A DNA stretch of 64,000 nt from Planctomycetota bacterium (GCA_024280885.1 JAJRPF010000052.1:59225-123224), one strand, 5' to 3'. Shown: positions 1 through 6,980, numbered from the stretch's first letter. The notes: a model not told the origin generated them from the sequence alone. A program made the numbers and translations.

Positions 1-316
1 GCACGAGCTGCTCGGTCGCCTTGGTCGCGATGCCCAGGTACGGCGACTGCATCGGGTAGCCGTTCGGAGAGATGATGACCGTGCCGTGCTCGCGCAACTT
101 CTCCTCGGCGTCCACGAGCCGCGCCCACGTGAGGCAGTACGTAGTGAGCGCCGCGCCGTCGATCTCCGACAGCAGCCCGAGGCCATGGAGCTTCTTCGCC
201 ATGCGCCGCCACTCCGAGCGCGCCTCGCCCTGAAGCACCTTCGGGCACTTGGGGATCACGGCCTTGGGCTTCGGCTCCTTGGCGTTCAGCTTCCGCTTGC
301 CGGGGTTGTCAGCCAT
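1..316 (-). CDS. Phage terminase small subunit, P27 family (partial)
   Basis: The reading frame starts at ATG 316 and runs off the left edge, so only about 105 N-terminal residues are visible. It begins MADNPGKRKLN, followed by a Lys/Pro-rich stretch and a conserved helical segment (SEWRRMAKKLHGLGLLSEID, then the Y-C-TWARLVDAEEKL region), typical of P27-type small terminase subunits. These bind the phage DNA packaging site and recruit the large ATPase/nuclease subunit. An HNH nuclease two genes upstream is a common neighbour of this family in HK97-like phages. The start overlaps the stop of the upstream gene by 8 nt, suggesting translational coupling. Confidence 0.85.
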   Translation of the reverse strand, partial: MADNPGKRKLNAKEPKPKAVIPKCPKVLQGEARSEWRRMAKKLHGLGLLSEIDGAALTTYCLTWARLVDAEEKLREHGTVIISPNGYPMQSPYLGIATKATEQLV

Positions 317-656
317 GGGCCGAGACCTCCTCGGCCGCCGCGTCTGCGAAGGTCGGGGGATCGTCGGGGAGTTCCGACACCGGCGGCGATGTCGAAATCT
401 GCTGCCAGCCGCGTCCCTCGTCGGAGTAGACGCGCGCCGACCGGCCGAGCCCACCGGGGAAGCGCGCGCGCAGGAGTCCCGCCACGAGCGCCGACACGCG
501 GGCTGCGTTGCCGGTCAGGACGATGGCGTCGCCGCCGCGGACCGTGACCAGTTCCCCGTCGCGGTCGTCGTCCAGCACGGCTTCGACCAGCGCAGCGCCC
601 ATCGGTGTGCGCCAGATGGCTTCGAGGTCGTGGAGCGGAACGGCGTAGCGGGTCAT
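309..656 (-). CDS. Unknown small phage protein between HNH nuclease and terminase
   Basis: A 115-residue protein starting MTRYAVPLHDLEAIW. Its ATG overlaps the upstream HNH stop codon (ATGA, 653-656) and its own stop overlaps the terminase start, so three genes are translationally coupled. I recognise no domain. The first 70 residues are a regular alpha/beta-like stretch with an acidic cluster (VLDDDRDGELVTVRGGD); the C-terminal third is Pro/Ser/Ala-rich and probably disordered. The tight position between an HNH nuclease and the small terminase subunit suggests a role near packaging, but this is only context. Confidence 0.75.
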   Translation of the reverse strand: MTRYAVPLHDLEAIWRTPMGAALVEAVLDDDRDGELVTVRGGDAIVLTGNAARVSALVAGLLRARFPGGLGRSARVYSDEGRGWQQISTSPPVSELPDDPPTFADAAAEEVSAHG

Positions 657-1030
657 CGGACACCGCTCCGCGGTCTGCGACCGAAGCGACCGTCCTCGCG
701 CGCGGTCTTGCTGGCGTGGTGGTAGTGGCAGAGCGACTGGAGGTTGGAGGCGGCATGCGTGCCGCCGCGGCGCAGCGGGACGACATGGTCCACGTCCGTC
801 GCCTGCACGGTGTGACCCTGGCTCTCGCACATCACGCAGAGCGGGTGGCGGCGCAGGTGGGCCAGCCGGATCCTCCTCCAGCCGTACCCGTACCCACGCC
901 GCGCAGCGGACGGCCGCATCGAGTTGATCTCCCTGGCCAGGGCCCGGGCGTGATCGGGGCAACGCGCTCCGCGCCGGACGAGAGCCGGACAGCCTGGATG
1001 GGCGCAGCCGTGGGGAGGTCGATGAGGCAC
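653..1030 (-). CDS. HNH endonuclease of the phage packaging region
   Basis: A 125-residue protein from GTG 1030. Visible features are an N-terminal C-x4-C followed by C-x2-H (residues about 9-27), a WRRIR-x3-LRRHPLCVMCESQG block with a CxxC zinc knuckle (about residues 65-68), the catalytic DVDHVVPLRRGG strand (residues 79-90) and the SNLQSLCHYHHASKTARED tail that completes the beta-beta-alpha-metal fold. HNH proteins beside terminase genes are known to assist DNA cleavage during packaging in HK97-like phages. The start is uncertain: GTG 1066 in the same frame would add 12 residues. The stop overlaps the next start (ATGA). Confidence 0.85.
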   Translation of the reverse strand: MPHRPPHGCAHPGCPALVRRGARCPDHARALAREINSMRPSAARRGYGYGWRRIRLAHLRRHPLCVMCESQGHTVQATDVDHVVPLRRGGTHAASNLQSLCHYHHASKTAREDGRFGRRPRSGVR

Positions 1031-1077
1031 GGCTCCAGCGTGGGTCGCCGCGGAGTCTCGCGCCACCCGGCTCGCCG

Positions 1078-1533
1078 TCAGGGCGTGCGGGCGTAGCGCG
1101 TGGCGGGTGCGGGGGAACGTCGGTTGCCGCGTGCGCCCCAGCCCTCGACCGCAGCACGCCGCTGCAGCCAGCACTCGTTGCTGCAGTAGAAGCGCTTGGG
1201 CGGCCGGATGTAGCAGCCGCAGACGCGGCACGTCGGAGATCCGCTCAGCACGCGGTCCGAGCGATCGAGGCGCGGGAGCGGCGGGACCGTGAGGACTGGC
1301 GGCGGTGGCGGCAACCCGCAGGTGGGACAGCACGCGACGAGTCCGGCGCGAGCACGAGCGAACGACCGCCGCACGGCCTCCTCGGAGAACCCGGACCGAA
1401 GCATCCGCGCGCGTTGCTGCTTGCAGATCGCGCAGTCCCCGTCTGGGCAGCACGCCGCGCCGAGGAGCAGCCCGAGGAGACAGTGCTGTCCGCTGCTGTC
1501 CCAGGCAAGGCATGGCGTTGACGCTGCTCCCAC
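1078..1533 (-). CDS. Small Cys-rich zinc-binding phage protein
   Basis: A 151-residue protein from GTG 1533, starting 6 nt after the stop of the upstream gene. It is rich in cysteines in paired spacing: CPDGDCAICKQQ near the N-terminus, CCPTC about 30 residues later, and CRVCGCYI followed by FYCSNECWLQRR near the C-terminus. The last pair resembles a treble-clef or MYM-like zinc knuckle. Such spacing predicts one or two structural zinc sites, but I cannot assign a family. It sits directly before the HNH nuclease gene, so it may be an accessory nucleic-acid-binding protein of the packaging or late region. Confidence 0.6.
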   Translation of the reverse strand: MGAASTPCLAWDSSGQHCLLGLLLGAACCPDGDCAICKQQRARMLRSGFSEEAVRRSFARARAGLVACCPTCGLPPPPPVLTVPPLPRLDRSDRVLSGSPTCRVCGCYIRPPKRFYCSNECWLQRRAAVEGWGARGNRRSPAPATRYARTP

Positions 1534-1539
1534 CGCGGA

Positions 1540-1968
1540 TCACGTCGCGCTCGCGGAGAGAGTCTGTCGGCCATTCGAACCGGTCGGCGTTCGAGGGCGC
1601 AGCGGGGCGAGGACTCCGGGCATCCCGTCGTCGTCGATGCTCGGCGGCTCGTAGGTCCGTGGATCGAACGCGCGGACGGCCGCGCGAAGGGGGTCCTCTC
1701 CGAGATGGCTCAGCGCCCAGGCGTGGACCTGCCCGAACCGCTCACGGATCGTCTCGAAGGACTCCGGCGGCAGGCGTCCCGCGTCGCACACGTCCTTCGC
1801 CCGCGCCACGCGATGGCGCAGCCACGCGTAGTACGGCGGGTCGAGGCGGCGGTAGCAGACGCCGCTGATCACCACGTCGTCGGCGAACACGTGGGGCGGC
1901 TCGGAGGTGAAGTGGTCCAGATCGGTCCCGACCCACAGCGCCGCGTCGTTGGAAGAGCAGGTGCCCAT
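1540..1968 (-). CDS. Unknown phage protein, first gene of the leftward operon
   Basis: A protein of about 142 residues from ATG 1968, which has an AGGTGA ribosome binding site about 7 nt upstream; GTG 1977 in frame is the alternative start. The sequence (DHFTSEPPHVFADDVVISGVC, then RLDPPYYAWLRHRVARAKD and a helical segment ESFETIRERFGQVHAWALSHLG) looks like a compact folded protein with a disordered Pro-rich tail. I recognise no family. It is the promoter-proximal gene of the leftward transcript that leads to the terminase, and its 5' end borders the repeat-rich control region. Confidence 0.7.
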   Translation of the reverse strand: MGTCSSNDAALWVGTDLDHFTSEPPHVFADDVVISGVCYRRLDPPYYAWLRHRVARAKDVCDAGRLPPESFETIRERFGQVHAWALSHLGEDPLRAAVRAFDPRTYEPPSIDDDGMPGVLAPLRPRTPTGSNGRQTLSASAT

Positions 1969-2436
1969 ACTGTTCACCTACCGGAAGCGCGGCCGAGGTG
2001 GCGGTCGGGGCGATCGTTGCGGGATGTGGCGCCGCACTGCGGGATGTCGTGCGGGATGTGCGGGGACCACATCCCGCGACGTAACCGGCTGCAAGATCAG
2101 GACTTGCAGCCACCTGCGGGATATCGCGGGATGTCTGAGCTCTGCACCGCCGGTGCGCGTGTGCGCGCGCGTAGTAGATCTTCTTGATTCCTACTGCGCG
2201 CGCGCCCGCACCCGTGGGGGTAGGGAAGACATCCCGCAACATCCAGGGAGGCAAGCTAAGTGTCTGTCGCCGAAGGACTTCCGTTGCGGTGATCGTTGCG
2301 GGATGTGGGGCTCTGACATCCCGCAACATCCCGCCCGGAGCAGCCACTGAGCCCCGAGCGCGTCGGCGCCTCCTGATACGTTGCAGGGTCCGACTCCTCG
2401 GAGCCGGGCGGACGGACGGACAGGAGGACCAGTTTC
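1969..2436. promoter_or_regulatory. Prophage divergent control region with clustered 9-bp motif
   Basis: This 468-nt non-coding gap separates the leftward packaging genes from the rightward early genes. It holds nine exact copies of GCGGGATGT within 316 nt: forward at 2019, 2039, 2051, 2126 and 2298, reverse at 2069, 2229, 2316 and 2326, plus a GCGGGATAT near-copy at 2116. Two dyads stand out: arms 2051-2060/2068-2077, and 12-nt arms 2295-2306/2316-2327 beginning GTTGCGGGATGT. An 18-nt stretch is repeated exactly at 2012 and 2291. Clustered dyads between divergent phage operons usually mean repressor operators, replication iterons or a partition site; which one applies is not shown by the sequence. 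Confidence 0.75.
2163..2205. repeat. Large GC-rich inverted repeat in the prophage control region
   Basis: The left arm (2163-2177, GCGCGCGCGTAGTAG) pairs with 2191-2205 at 14 of 15 positions, leaving a 13-nt AT-rich loop. No T-run follows either arm, so it is not a typical intrinsic terminator. It lies centrally among the GCGGGATGT copies, as expected of an origin hairpin or a structured operator, but a simple transcription barrier is possible. Confidence 0.6.
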
Positions 2437-3645
2437 ATGGCGACGTTCAAACTCCGGCGCTTCGCCAGCGCCGATGCGCTCAAGCGCATCCGACCACCGA
2501 TTCTCCGGGCGCTGCTCGCGCCCCATGGGTCCTGTCTGGCCGAGCACGGCATCCATCTCAATGGCACGGGCGGCGGCGCCGACCTCGACTACGAGGCCCT
2601 GGCCGGCTTCCTCGTCAACCCGGACGAGACGATGCCGCAGGACCTGATCGACGCACTCTTCATGTCCAACGAGATGGCAACGCAGGAGGGCATGCTGACC
2701 CTCCTGGCGACGATCGACCGCATGCCGGCGGATGACCGTCCCGACCTCGGCAACTCGTCGGACCTGACGCCCGGTGACGTCGCAATCGCGGTCTGGCTCC
2801 ACTCGCCCAAACTCCTGGAGCGCCAGCACGCCGAGCGCGTCGTCGCCACCAAGAAGTCGTTCCTGACCTTCCTCGCTTCCGAGCGGCCGACCACGCCGTT
2901 CCCACCGCCCACGAACCGACAGATCCGCGGGTTGGAGAGCGCGCTCGGAGACTGGTTCGCCGAGAAGAAGAAGGGCGACGTGGCACGCGTCCTCGTCTAC
3001 GAGAAGCCCGACGAGGTGTGGTTCCTCGTGCGGCACGGCGACACGTACCGGCGCGAGGGCGCAGTGAAGGACGGCCAATCGTCGAGCGTGTTCTACCGCC
3101 CCGAGAAGCACGACGTGGTCGTCTACAACCCGGTCGTCGGCGAACTGCGGGTGAACGCGGTGACGAAGGGTGAGAAGGACCTCTACCGCAGGATGTTCGG
3201 ACTGCACCTCTTCGGGGATGCGGAGCACTTCCCTGCCTCCATCAAGAAGTACACGCTGGAACCGCTGCAGGTTCACGGCAAGGCGGCGCTCGTGTGCGCG
3301 GACGTCGAGGGCATCGACTCGATCCACCTCACCGAGGTGACCTACTTCTGGGGCGGTGCGTACAACGAGATGGAGATCCGCCGGGCGAGCGATATTTTCG
3401 CCGCCCTCGAAGCGCGCGAGCGCGACCTCCTCAGCAAGGTGCGGATCAGCGGGGCCAAGTTCCGCGTGAAGTTCAGCGACAGCAAGACGCCGCGCAGCGT
3501 GAACGTCCGCCCGTCGAACGTGGCGACGTTCACGCGCGACGACGATGGCAAGCACGTCGAGGAGTGGCTGCGCCTGCGCGAGTTCCTCGTGCCGCGCCCG
3601 GAGGAGTCCGACGATGACGGCGGAGACCCTGTGGCGCGCGCTTGA
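2437..3645 (+). CDS. Conserved-looking protein of unknown function, first of an overlapping pair
   Basis: A 402-residue protein with a strong AGGAGG ribosome binding site before ATG 2437. It looks folded throughout: an N-terminal helical half (LRRFASADALKRIRPPILRALLAPH, then DYEALAGFLVNPDETMPQD), a central Lys-rich segment around residue 180 (WFAEKKKGDVARVLV), and a beta-rich C-terminal half with aromatic patches (DEVWFLVRHGDTYRREG, SSVFYRPEKHDVVVYNP, TYFWGGAYNEMEIRRASDIF). I assign no domain name. Its stop lies 32 nt inside the next gene, so the pair is very probably co-translated. As the first rightward gene after the control region it is expressed early if the usual phage layout holds. A defence, exclusion or regulatory role is speculation. 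Confidence 0.8.
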   Translation: MATFKLRRFASADALKRIRPPILRALLAPHGSCLAEHGIHLNGTGGGADLDYEALAGFLVNPDETMPQDLIDALFMSNEMATQEGMLTLLATIDRMPADDRPDLGNSSDLTPGDVAIAVWLHSPKLLERQHAERVVATKKSFLTFLASERPTTPFPPPTNRQIRGLESALGDWFAEKKKGDVARVLVYEKPDEVWFLVRHGDTYRREGAVKDGQSSSVFYRPEKHDVVVYNPVVGELRVNAVTKGEKDLYRRMFGLHLFGDAEHFPASIKKYTLEPLQVHGKAALVCADVEGIDSIHLTEVTYFWGGAYNEMEIRRASDIFAALEARERDLLSKVRISGAKFRVKFSDSKTPRSVNVRPSNVATFTRDDDGKHVEEWLRLREFLVPRPEESDDDGGDPVARA

Positions 3646-4681
3646 GGCAATGCCGGTCCGCTCCGGCGTCGAGGTGCAGTGGCGTGACGCCCTTGGCGAT
3701 ACCGCGCCCGCGATCCAGCCATTCCTCGAGACGCTGGACGGGTACGCGACGTCGTACCCCTGTCCGGAGCCCGGCAGCGACGGCTGTCCGCGCCGCGTCG
3801 TCGAGCACGACCGAGACGACATCGTCGCCGTCTGCCAACGTGACCCACTCACATGCGAGACGATCACACTCGCTCGGGAGGACATCGTCATTCGACGGTT
3901 GGATCTCCTGCGGCTCGCCGCATGGCTGCGCGACGGACTCGACTTGCGGGGAGATGCGCCGACCAACGCCGCGGGGCTTCGTCGCACGGCCGTCTGCGGT
4001 ATCTACCGGCCGGTAGCGGGCCGTGAGTTCCGCGTCTATGTGACGATCCAACCCAACCGCGCGGCGATGACCAGCGCTTGCGAGCGCCTCCTCGCACGAG
4101 AGACGGAAGCGTTCGCCTTGATCGTCCCGACAACCGATCACGTCGCCTCGGCCACGGCACGCCAACTCACGTCGCGCGGAGCCGCCGTCGTCGCGCTCCC
4201 TGACTTCACCGGCCTCGGGAACGGAGGGGCGCTCGCGATCCGCGCGGCGCCGGCTCATGTGTTCGCGTCCCTGCACGAGGGCATCGCGGAGCCGGCTGGC
4301 GAGCCGAGCCAGAACGGGATGGCCGACTTCGCGACGCCCGGCGATGCCACGTGGAGCGACGTCAACGTCCGGTTCACCGACTCGCACACGGTCTCGGTCG
4401 ATGTGCTCGGGACCACCGGGCGGTTCAGCTACGCCGAGATGGGCATGGTGAACCGGAAGACGCATCAGCCAACGCTCCAATGGGAACTGCTGCGCACGTT
4501 CGCGAATCGCCAGGGCTGGCTGATTTGGAGCGACCGTGACGCCCATCGGAATCGCAAGAAGCAGTGCGAGCGACTCGTCCGCGATCTCCGCGCCTTCTTC
4601 CGGATCACCGAGGGGCGCCCGATCGTGTTCAGCACGCAACGCCCCCGCGGCTGGCGCGTCGAGATCTCGCTCTCGATCTAG
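3614..4681 (+). CDS. Unknown protein with Cys cluster and basic C-terminus, second of the pair
   Basis: A 355-residue protein from ATG 3614, overlapping the upstream gene by 32 nt in another frame. Near residue 50 a YPCPEPGSDGCPRR segment and a later VCQRDPLTC segment give four cysteines with C-x7-C ... C-x6-C spacing, consistent with a zinc site. A central alpha/beta section (EFRVYVTIQPN, AFALIVPTTD, AAVVALPDFTGL) follows. The last 100 residues (SDVNVRFTDSHTVSVDV, then LLRTFANRQGWLIW and KKQCERLVRDLRAFF) look like a basic helical, perhaps winged-helix, module. I do not recognise the family. The partner gene suggests a two-component complex. Confidence 0.78.
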   Translation: MTAETLWRALEAMPVRSGVEVQWRDALGDTAPAIQPFLETLDGYATSYPCPEPGSDGCPRRVVEHDRDDIVAVCQRDPLTCETITLAREDIVIRRLDLLRLAAWLRDGLDLRGDAPTNAAGLRRTAVCGIYRPVAGREFRVYVTIQPNRAAMTSACERLLARETEAFALIVPTTDHVASATARQLTSRGAAVVALPDFTGLGNGGALAIRAAPAHVFASLHEGIAEPAGEPSQNGMADFATPGDATWSDVNVRFTDSHTVSVDVLGTTGRFSYAEMGMVNRKTHQPTLQWELLRTFANRQGWLIWSDRDAHRNRKKQCERLVRDLRAFFRITEGRPIVFSTQRPRGWRVEISLSI

Positions 4682-4687
4682 CGCCGT

Positions 4688-4732
4688 CCAGCGACATGTC
4701 GCTGGCGCAATCTCGGGTTTCCGAAGAAACCC
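4688..4732. terminator. Two adjacent hairpins after the unknown gene pair
   Basis: CCAGCGACATGTCGCTGG (4688-4705) is a perfect 18-nt palindrome starting 7 nt after the stop codon. It is followed by GGGTTTC-CGAA-GAAACCC (4715-4732), a 7-bp stem with a tetraloop. There is no clear T-run, so termination is uncertain. The first palindrome shares 14 of 15 nt with a site at 4808 before the sigma gene, so it may instead be a protein-binding site. Confidence 0.5.
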
Positions 4733-4807
4733 AATCGCTTCAACCCAATGGAGCACTGCGTCTTACGTCGGTTCCACGCGCCTCATGAGCTCTCCCAACG
4801 CCATGCC

Positions 4808-4828
4808 CAGCGACTTGTCGCAAGTCGC
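4808..4828. promoter_or_regulatory. Hairpin/operator-like site directly before the sigma factor gene
   Basis: GCGACTTG-TCG-CAAGTCGC (4810-4828) is a perfect 8-bp inverted repeat ending 5 nt before the ATG at 4834. CCAGCGACTTGTCGC (4808-4822) matches CCAGCGACATGTCGC at 4688 in 14 of 15 positions. The position would let a bound repressor, or an RNA hairpin over the Shine-Dalgarno region, control translation or transcription of the sigma gene. Confidence 0.5.
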
Positions 4829-4833
4829 AGGCG

Positions 4834-5463
4834 ATGGCACACAACACCACCGCCCAGCAGGGCCTCGACCAGCACGCCGTTCGACTCGTCCGCCACAAGG
4901 CGCGACAGCTCATCAGACGGCCAGAGTTCACCGCCTCGGACCGCACGGATATCGAACAGGAGCTCTTTCTTGATCTCCTGACTCGCCTCCCACGGTTCGA
5001 CGCGACGCGCGCCAAGCGCACCACGTTCGTCGATCGAGTCGTCAACAACCGGGTGGCCACGCTTCTTGAAGCGCGCACCGCCGCGAAGCGCAACCCCGCG
5101 CGGTGCGTTGCCTCGCTCGACGCAGACGCCAACGACGACGAAGGGCACGCCGAGCCCGTCTGGGCAACGCTCGACCAACGTATGGGCCGCAGCGACGGCC
5201 GGACACCGCGCGACGATGCCCGGCTCCGCGACCTGCGCTTCGACGTTGGGGCTGCGATGTCGGACCTGCCCGAGGACCTGCGCGACCTCGCGGGACATCT
5301 CTCCCGCCAGACGCCGACCGAAGTCGCCCGCGCAAACGGCGTCCCCCGGCGCACCGTCAGGGATCGGATCGCTCGCATCCGGGGCCGCTTCGAGCGCGCC
5401 GGGTTGCGGATCTACCTGGAGTCCACCGCCACGTCGGCGACGACTCCGGTAGGTGATCAGTAG
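4834..5463 (+). CDS. Phage sigma-70-family RNA polymerase sigma factor
   Basis: A 209-residue protein with the layout of a small sigma-70-family factor. Region 2-like sequence lies in the N-terminal half (AVRLVRHKARQLIRRPEFTA, DRTDIEQELFLDLLTRLPRFD, TTFVDRVVNNRVATLLEAR: core-binding and -10 helices). An acidic linker follows near residues 95-130. A region 4-like helix-turn-helix sits at about residues 140-185 (MSDLPEDLRDLAGHL, then PTEVARANGVPRRTVRDRIARIRGRF). It probably redirects host RNA polymerase to phage promoters, perhaps late ones; that target is an inference. The gene follows an operator-like hairpin and precedes a small unknown gene by 9 nt. Confidence 0.85.
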   Translation: MAHNTTAQQGLDQHAVRLVRHKARQLIRRPEFTASDRTDIEQELFLDLLTRLPRFDATRAKRTTFVDRVVNNRVATLLEARTAAKRNPARCVASLDADANDDEGHAEPVWATLDQRMGRSDGRTPRDDARLRDLRFDVGAAMSDLPEDLRDLAGHLSRQTPTEVARANGVPRRTVRDRIARIRGRFERAGLRIYLESTATSATTPVGDQ

Positions 5464-5472
5464 GGGGACCAG

Positions 5473-5820
5473 ATGAACGCCCCCACGGAGATCCACTTGC
5501 CCCGCACGCTCTACCGCTACTCGTTCCGGCCGACAGTCGACCTCGACGAGGTCGAAGACTCGCTGCTTCTCGCCGTCTTCGCGGCGGAGGGAGTTCACGG
5601 CCAGTCCCAGGTGCGGATGGATGGTGAGTTTCTGCTCGACGAAGCGAAGCGCGCCTGCGTCGTCGATGCCACGACTCCTGCCGGCGAGACGATCGCCAAG
5701 GTCTTCACCACGTTCCTGGCCCGCGAGTTCGGGGAGGACGCCTTCACGGTCGAACGCGTCGCCTCGGAGGAGCGGATCGGACGCCCCGAGATGCCCCTTC
5801 ACGTGAGGAACGGCCGATGA
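5473..5820 (+). CDS. Small unknown phage protein after the sigma factor
   Basis: A 115-residue protein with an AGGGGGACC ribosome binding site before ATG 5473. It is alpha/beta-like (LYRYSFRPTVDLDEVEDSLLLAVFAAEGVHG, then DAKRACVVDATTPAGETIAKVFTTFLAREFG in outline), with no signal peptide, membrane segment or recognised motif. Its stop overlaps the nuclease start (ATGA 5817-5820), linking the sigma gene to the DNA module. Because it sits immediately between the two it could be a sigma regulator or a recombination accessory; neither is shown. Confidence 0.75.
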   Translation: MNAPTEIHLPRTLYRYSFRPTVDLDEVEDSLLLAVFAAEGVHGQSQVRMDGEFLLDEAKRACVVDATTPAGETIAKVFTTFLAREFGEDAFTVERVASEERIGRPEMPLHVRNGR

Positions 5821-6830
5821 ACACGCGCGTAGTCACGACGTACTCCATGTGGTCGCTCTTCCGGAACTGCCGCAAGGCAGCGCAGTGGCGCTACCAGCTG
5901 GATCTGGTCCCGCTGGAGCGCGACCGCAACCTGAGGTTCGGTTCGCTCATCCACGAGTGCCTGGAGACGTGGCACGGGACCCGCGATCTGTCCGCAGCGC
6001 TCGACCACATCGACCGCGCCTGCGCGGACCGAGCGCGAGATGAGGACCAGCACCGCACGTGGCACCTCGCGACGGCCATGATGCGCGGCTACGCGGCGCG
6101 CTACCCGGCCGAGGACTTCGAGGTCGTCGCCCTGGAGAAGACGTTCGAGGGCCGGATCGTGAACCCCGCGACGGGCGCCGCGAGCCGGAGCTTCGTCCTG
6201 TCGGGCCGCGTGGACGGGATCGTCCGCGTCGGCGACGAGCACTTCCTCCTGGAGCACAAGACGGCCAGCGTCCTCGACGCCAGCTACCTCGAACGCCTCT
6301 GGACCGACTTCCAGATCACGCTCTACGCGTACTACGTCGAGCAGGCCCTCGGCATCCACATCTCGGGTGTCCTCTACAACGTGCTCGTCAAGACGCGGCT
6401 GAAGCAGCGCGCCGGCGAGACGCAGGTCGAGTACGAAGAGCGCCGCGCCGCGCTGATCGCCAAGTCGAAGACCGGGAAGAGTTCAGCCAAACGCCGGATG
6501 CCCGAGAGCGACGAGGAATTCCAGGCGCGGCTGCTGGCGAAGTACGCCGAGCCCGGGATGTTCCATCGCGAGCCGATCTACATCTCGCGCGACCGCTTCG
6601 AGACGCTGCGCGCCGAACTCTGGGAGCTGACCCAGGCGTTCCTCGACGCGCGCCGGCGCGGCGTCTTCTACGAGAACACCTCGTACTGCTTCCGCTGGGG
6701 GCGCCCGTGCGCGTACTTCCCGCTCTGCCGCTCGGGCGGGAGCAGCAACGTCATCGAGAACCTCTACCAGCGCGTGGCTCCCCACGAGGAACTGCGCGAC
6801 GCGGAGACCGCCGAGCCCGCGCCCTTCTGA
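5817..6830 (+). CDS. PD-(D/E)XK exonuclease with Fe-S cluster motif (Cas4/RecB-like)
   Basis: A 337-residue RecB-family nuclease. Motifs in order are the helix GSLIHECLE (His46), the strand SGRVDGIV (Asp133) and the LLEHKTAS strand (Glu146, Lys148) that form the metal-dependent active site, then a QITLYAYYVEQ helix corresponding to the QxxxY motif. One N-terminal cysteine (Cys18) and three near the C-terminus (Cys291, Cys298, Cys304) match the 1+3 arrangement that binds a 4Fe-4S cluster in Cas4, AddB and phage Cas4-like nucleases. It likely resects DNA 5' or 3' strands for recombination-dependent replication. It is coupled to genes on both sides (ATGA at the 5' end, TGATG at the 3' end). No cas1/cas2 or CRISPR array is nearby, so a CRISPR role is not supported. 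Confidence 0.9.
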   Translation: MNTRVVTTYSMWSLFRNCRKAAQWRYQLDLVPLERDRNLRFGSLIHECLETWHGTRDLSAALDHIDRACADRARDEDQHRTWHLATAMMRGYAARYPAEDFEVVALEKTFEGRIVNPATGAASRSFVLSGRVDGIVRVGDEHFLLEHKTASVLDASYLERLWTDFQITLYAYYVEQALGIHISGVLYNVLVKTRLKQRAGETQVEYEERRAALIAKSKTGKSSAKRRMPESDEEFQARLLAKYAEPGMFHREPIYISRDRFETLRAELWELTQAFLDARRRGVFYENTSYCFRWGRPCAYFPLCRSGGSSNVIENLYQRVAPHEELRDAETAEPAPF

Positions 6831-6952
6831 TGTGCGAACACGCGGTCACCGTCCCTACCGGCCCCGCCGTGCGCCTGTGCACGACGTGCGGCGCCGTCCT
6901 CGAACGGCTGCCCGAACCGTCGGGGTGTGAAGGCGACGCCTGCCAGTCCTGA
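6830..6952 (+). CDS. Zinc-ribbon microprotein, 40 residues
   Basis: A 40-residue frame whose ATG overlaps the nuclease stop (TGATG, 6828-6832). It contains CEH near the start, a LCTTCG knuckle at residues 16-21 and C-x4-C at the end, giving a plausible treble-clef or zinc ribbon. The overlapping start, identical strand and position in a tightly packed operon support it as real. The function is unknown; tiny zinc-binding proteins of this type often modulate a neighbouring enzyme, here possibly the nuclease or ATPase. Confidence 0.65.
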   Translation: MCEHAVTVPTGPAVRLCTTCGAVLERLPEPSGCEGDACQS

Positions 6953-6980
6953 ACAACCACTGATCCACGAAGGAGATCCC

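Noticed and set aside
2019-2334. CRISPR-like array in the prophage control region
   Set aside because: Units are only 9 bp, occur in both orientations and have irregular spacing; no cas gene besides a phage-type Cas4-like nuclease is present.
2191-3987. 598-codon open frame on the minus strand opposite the first unknown prophage gene
   Set aside because: It starts inside the repeat-rich control region and runs antisense through a gene with a good ribosome binding site; composition is typical of a GC-driven shadow frame.
5817-6830. Cas4 of a CRISPR adaptation module
   Set aside because: No cas1, cas2 or array is nearby; the gene is embedded in a phage replication operon where Cas4-like nucleases are common.
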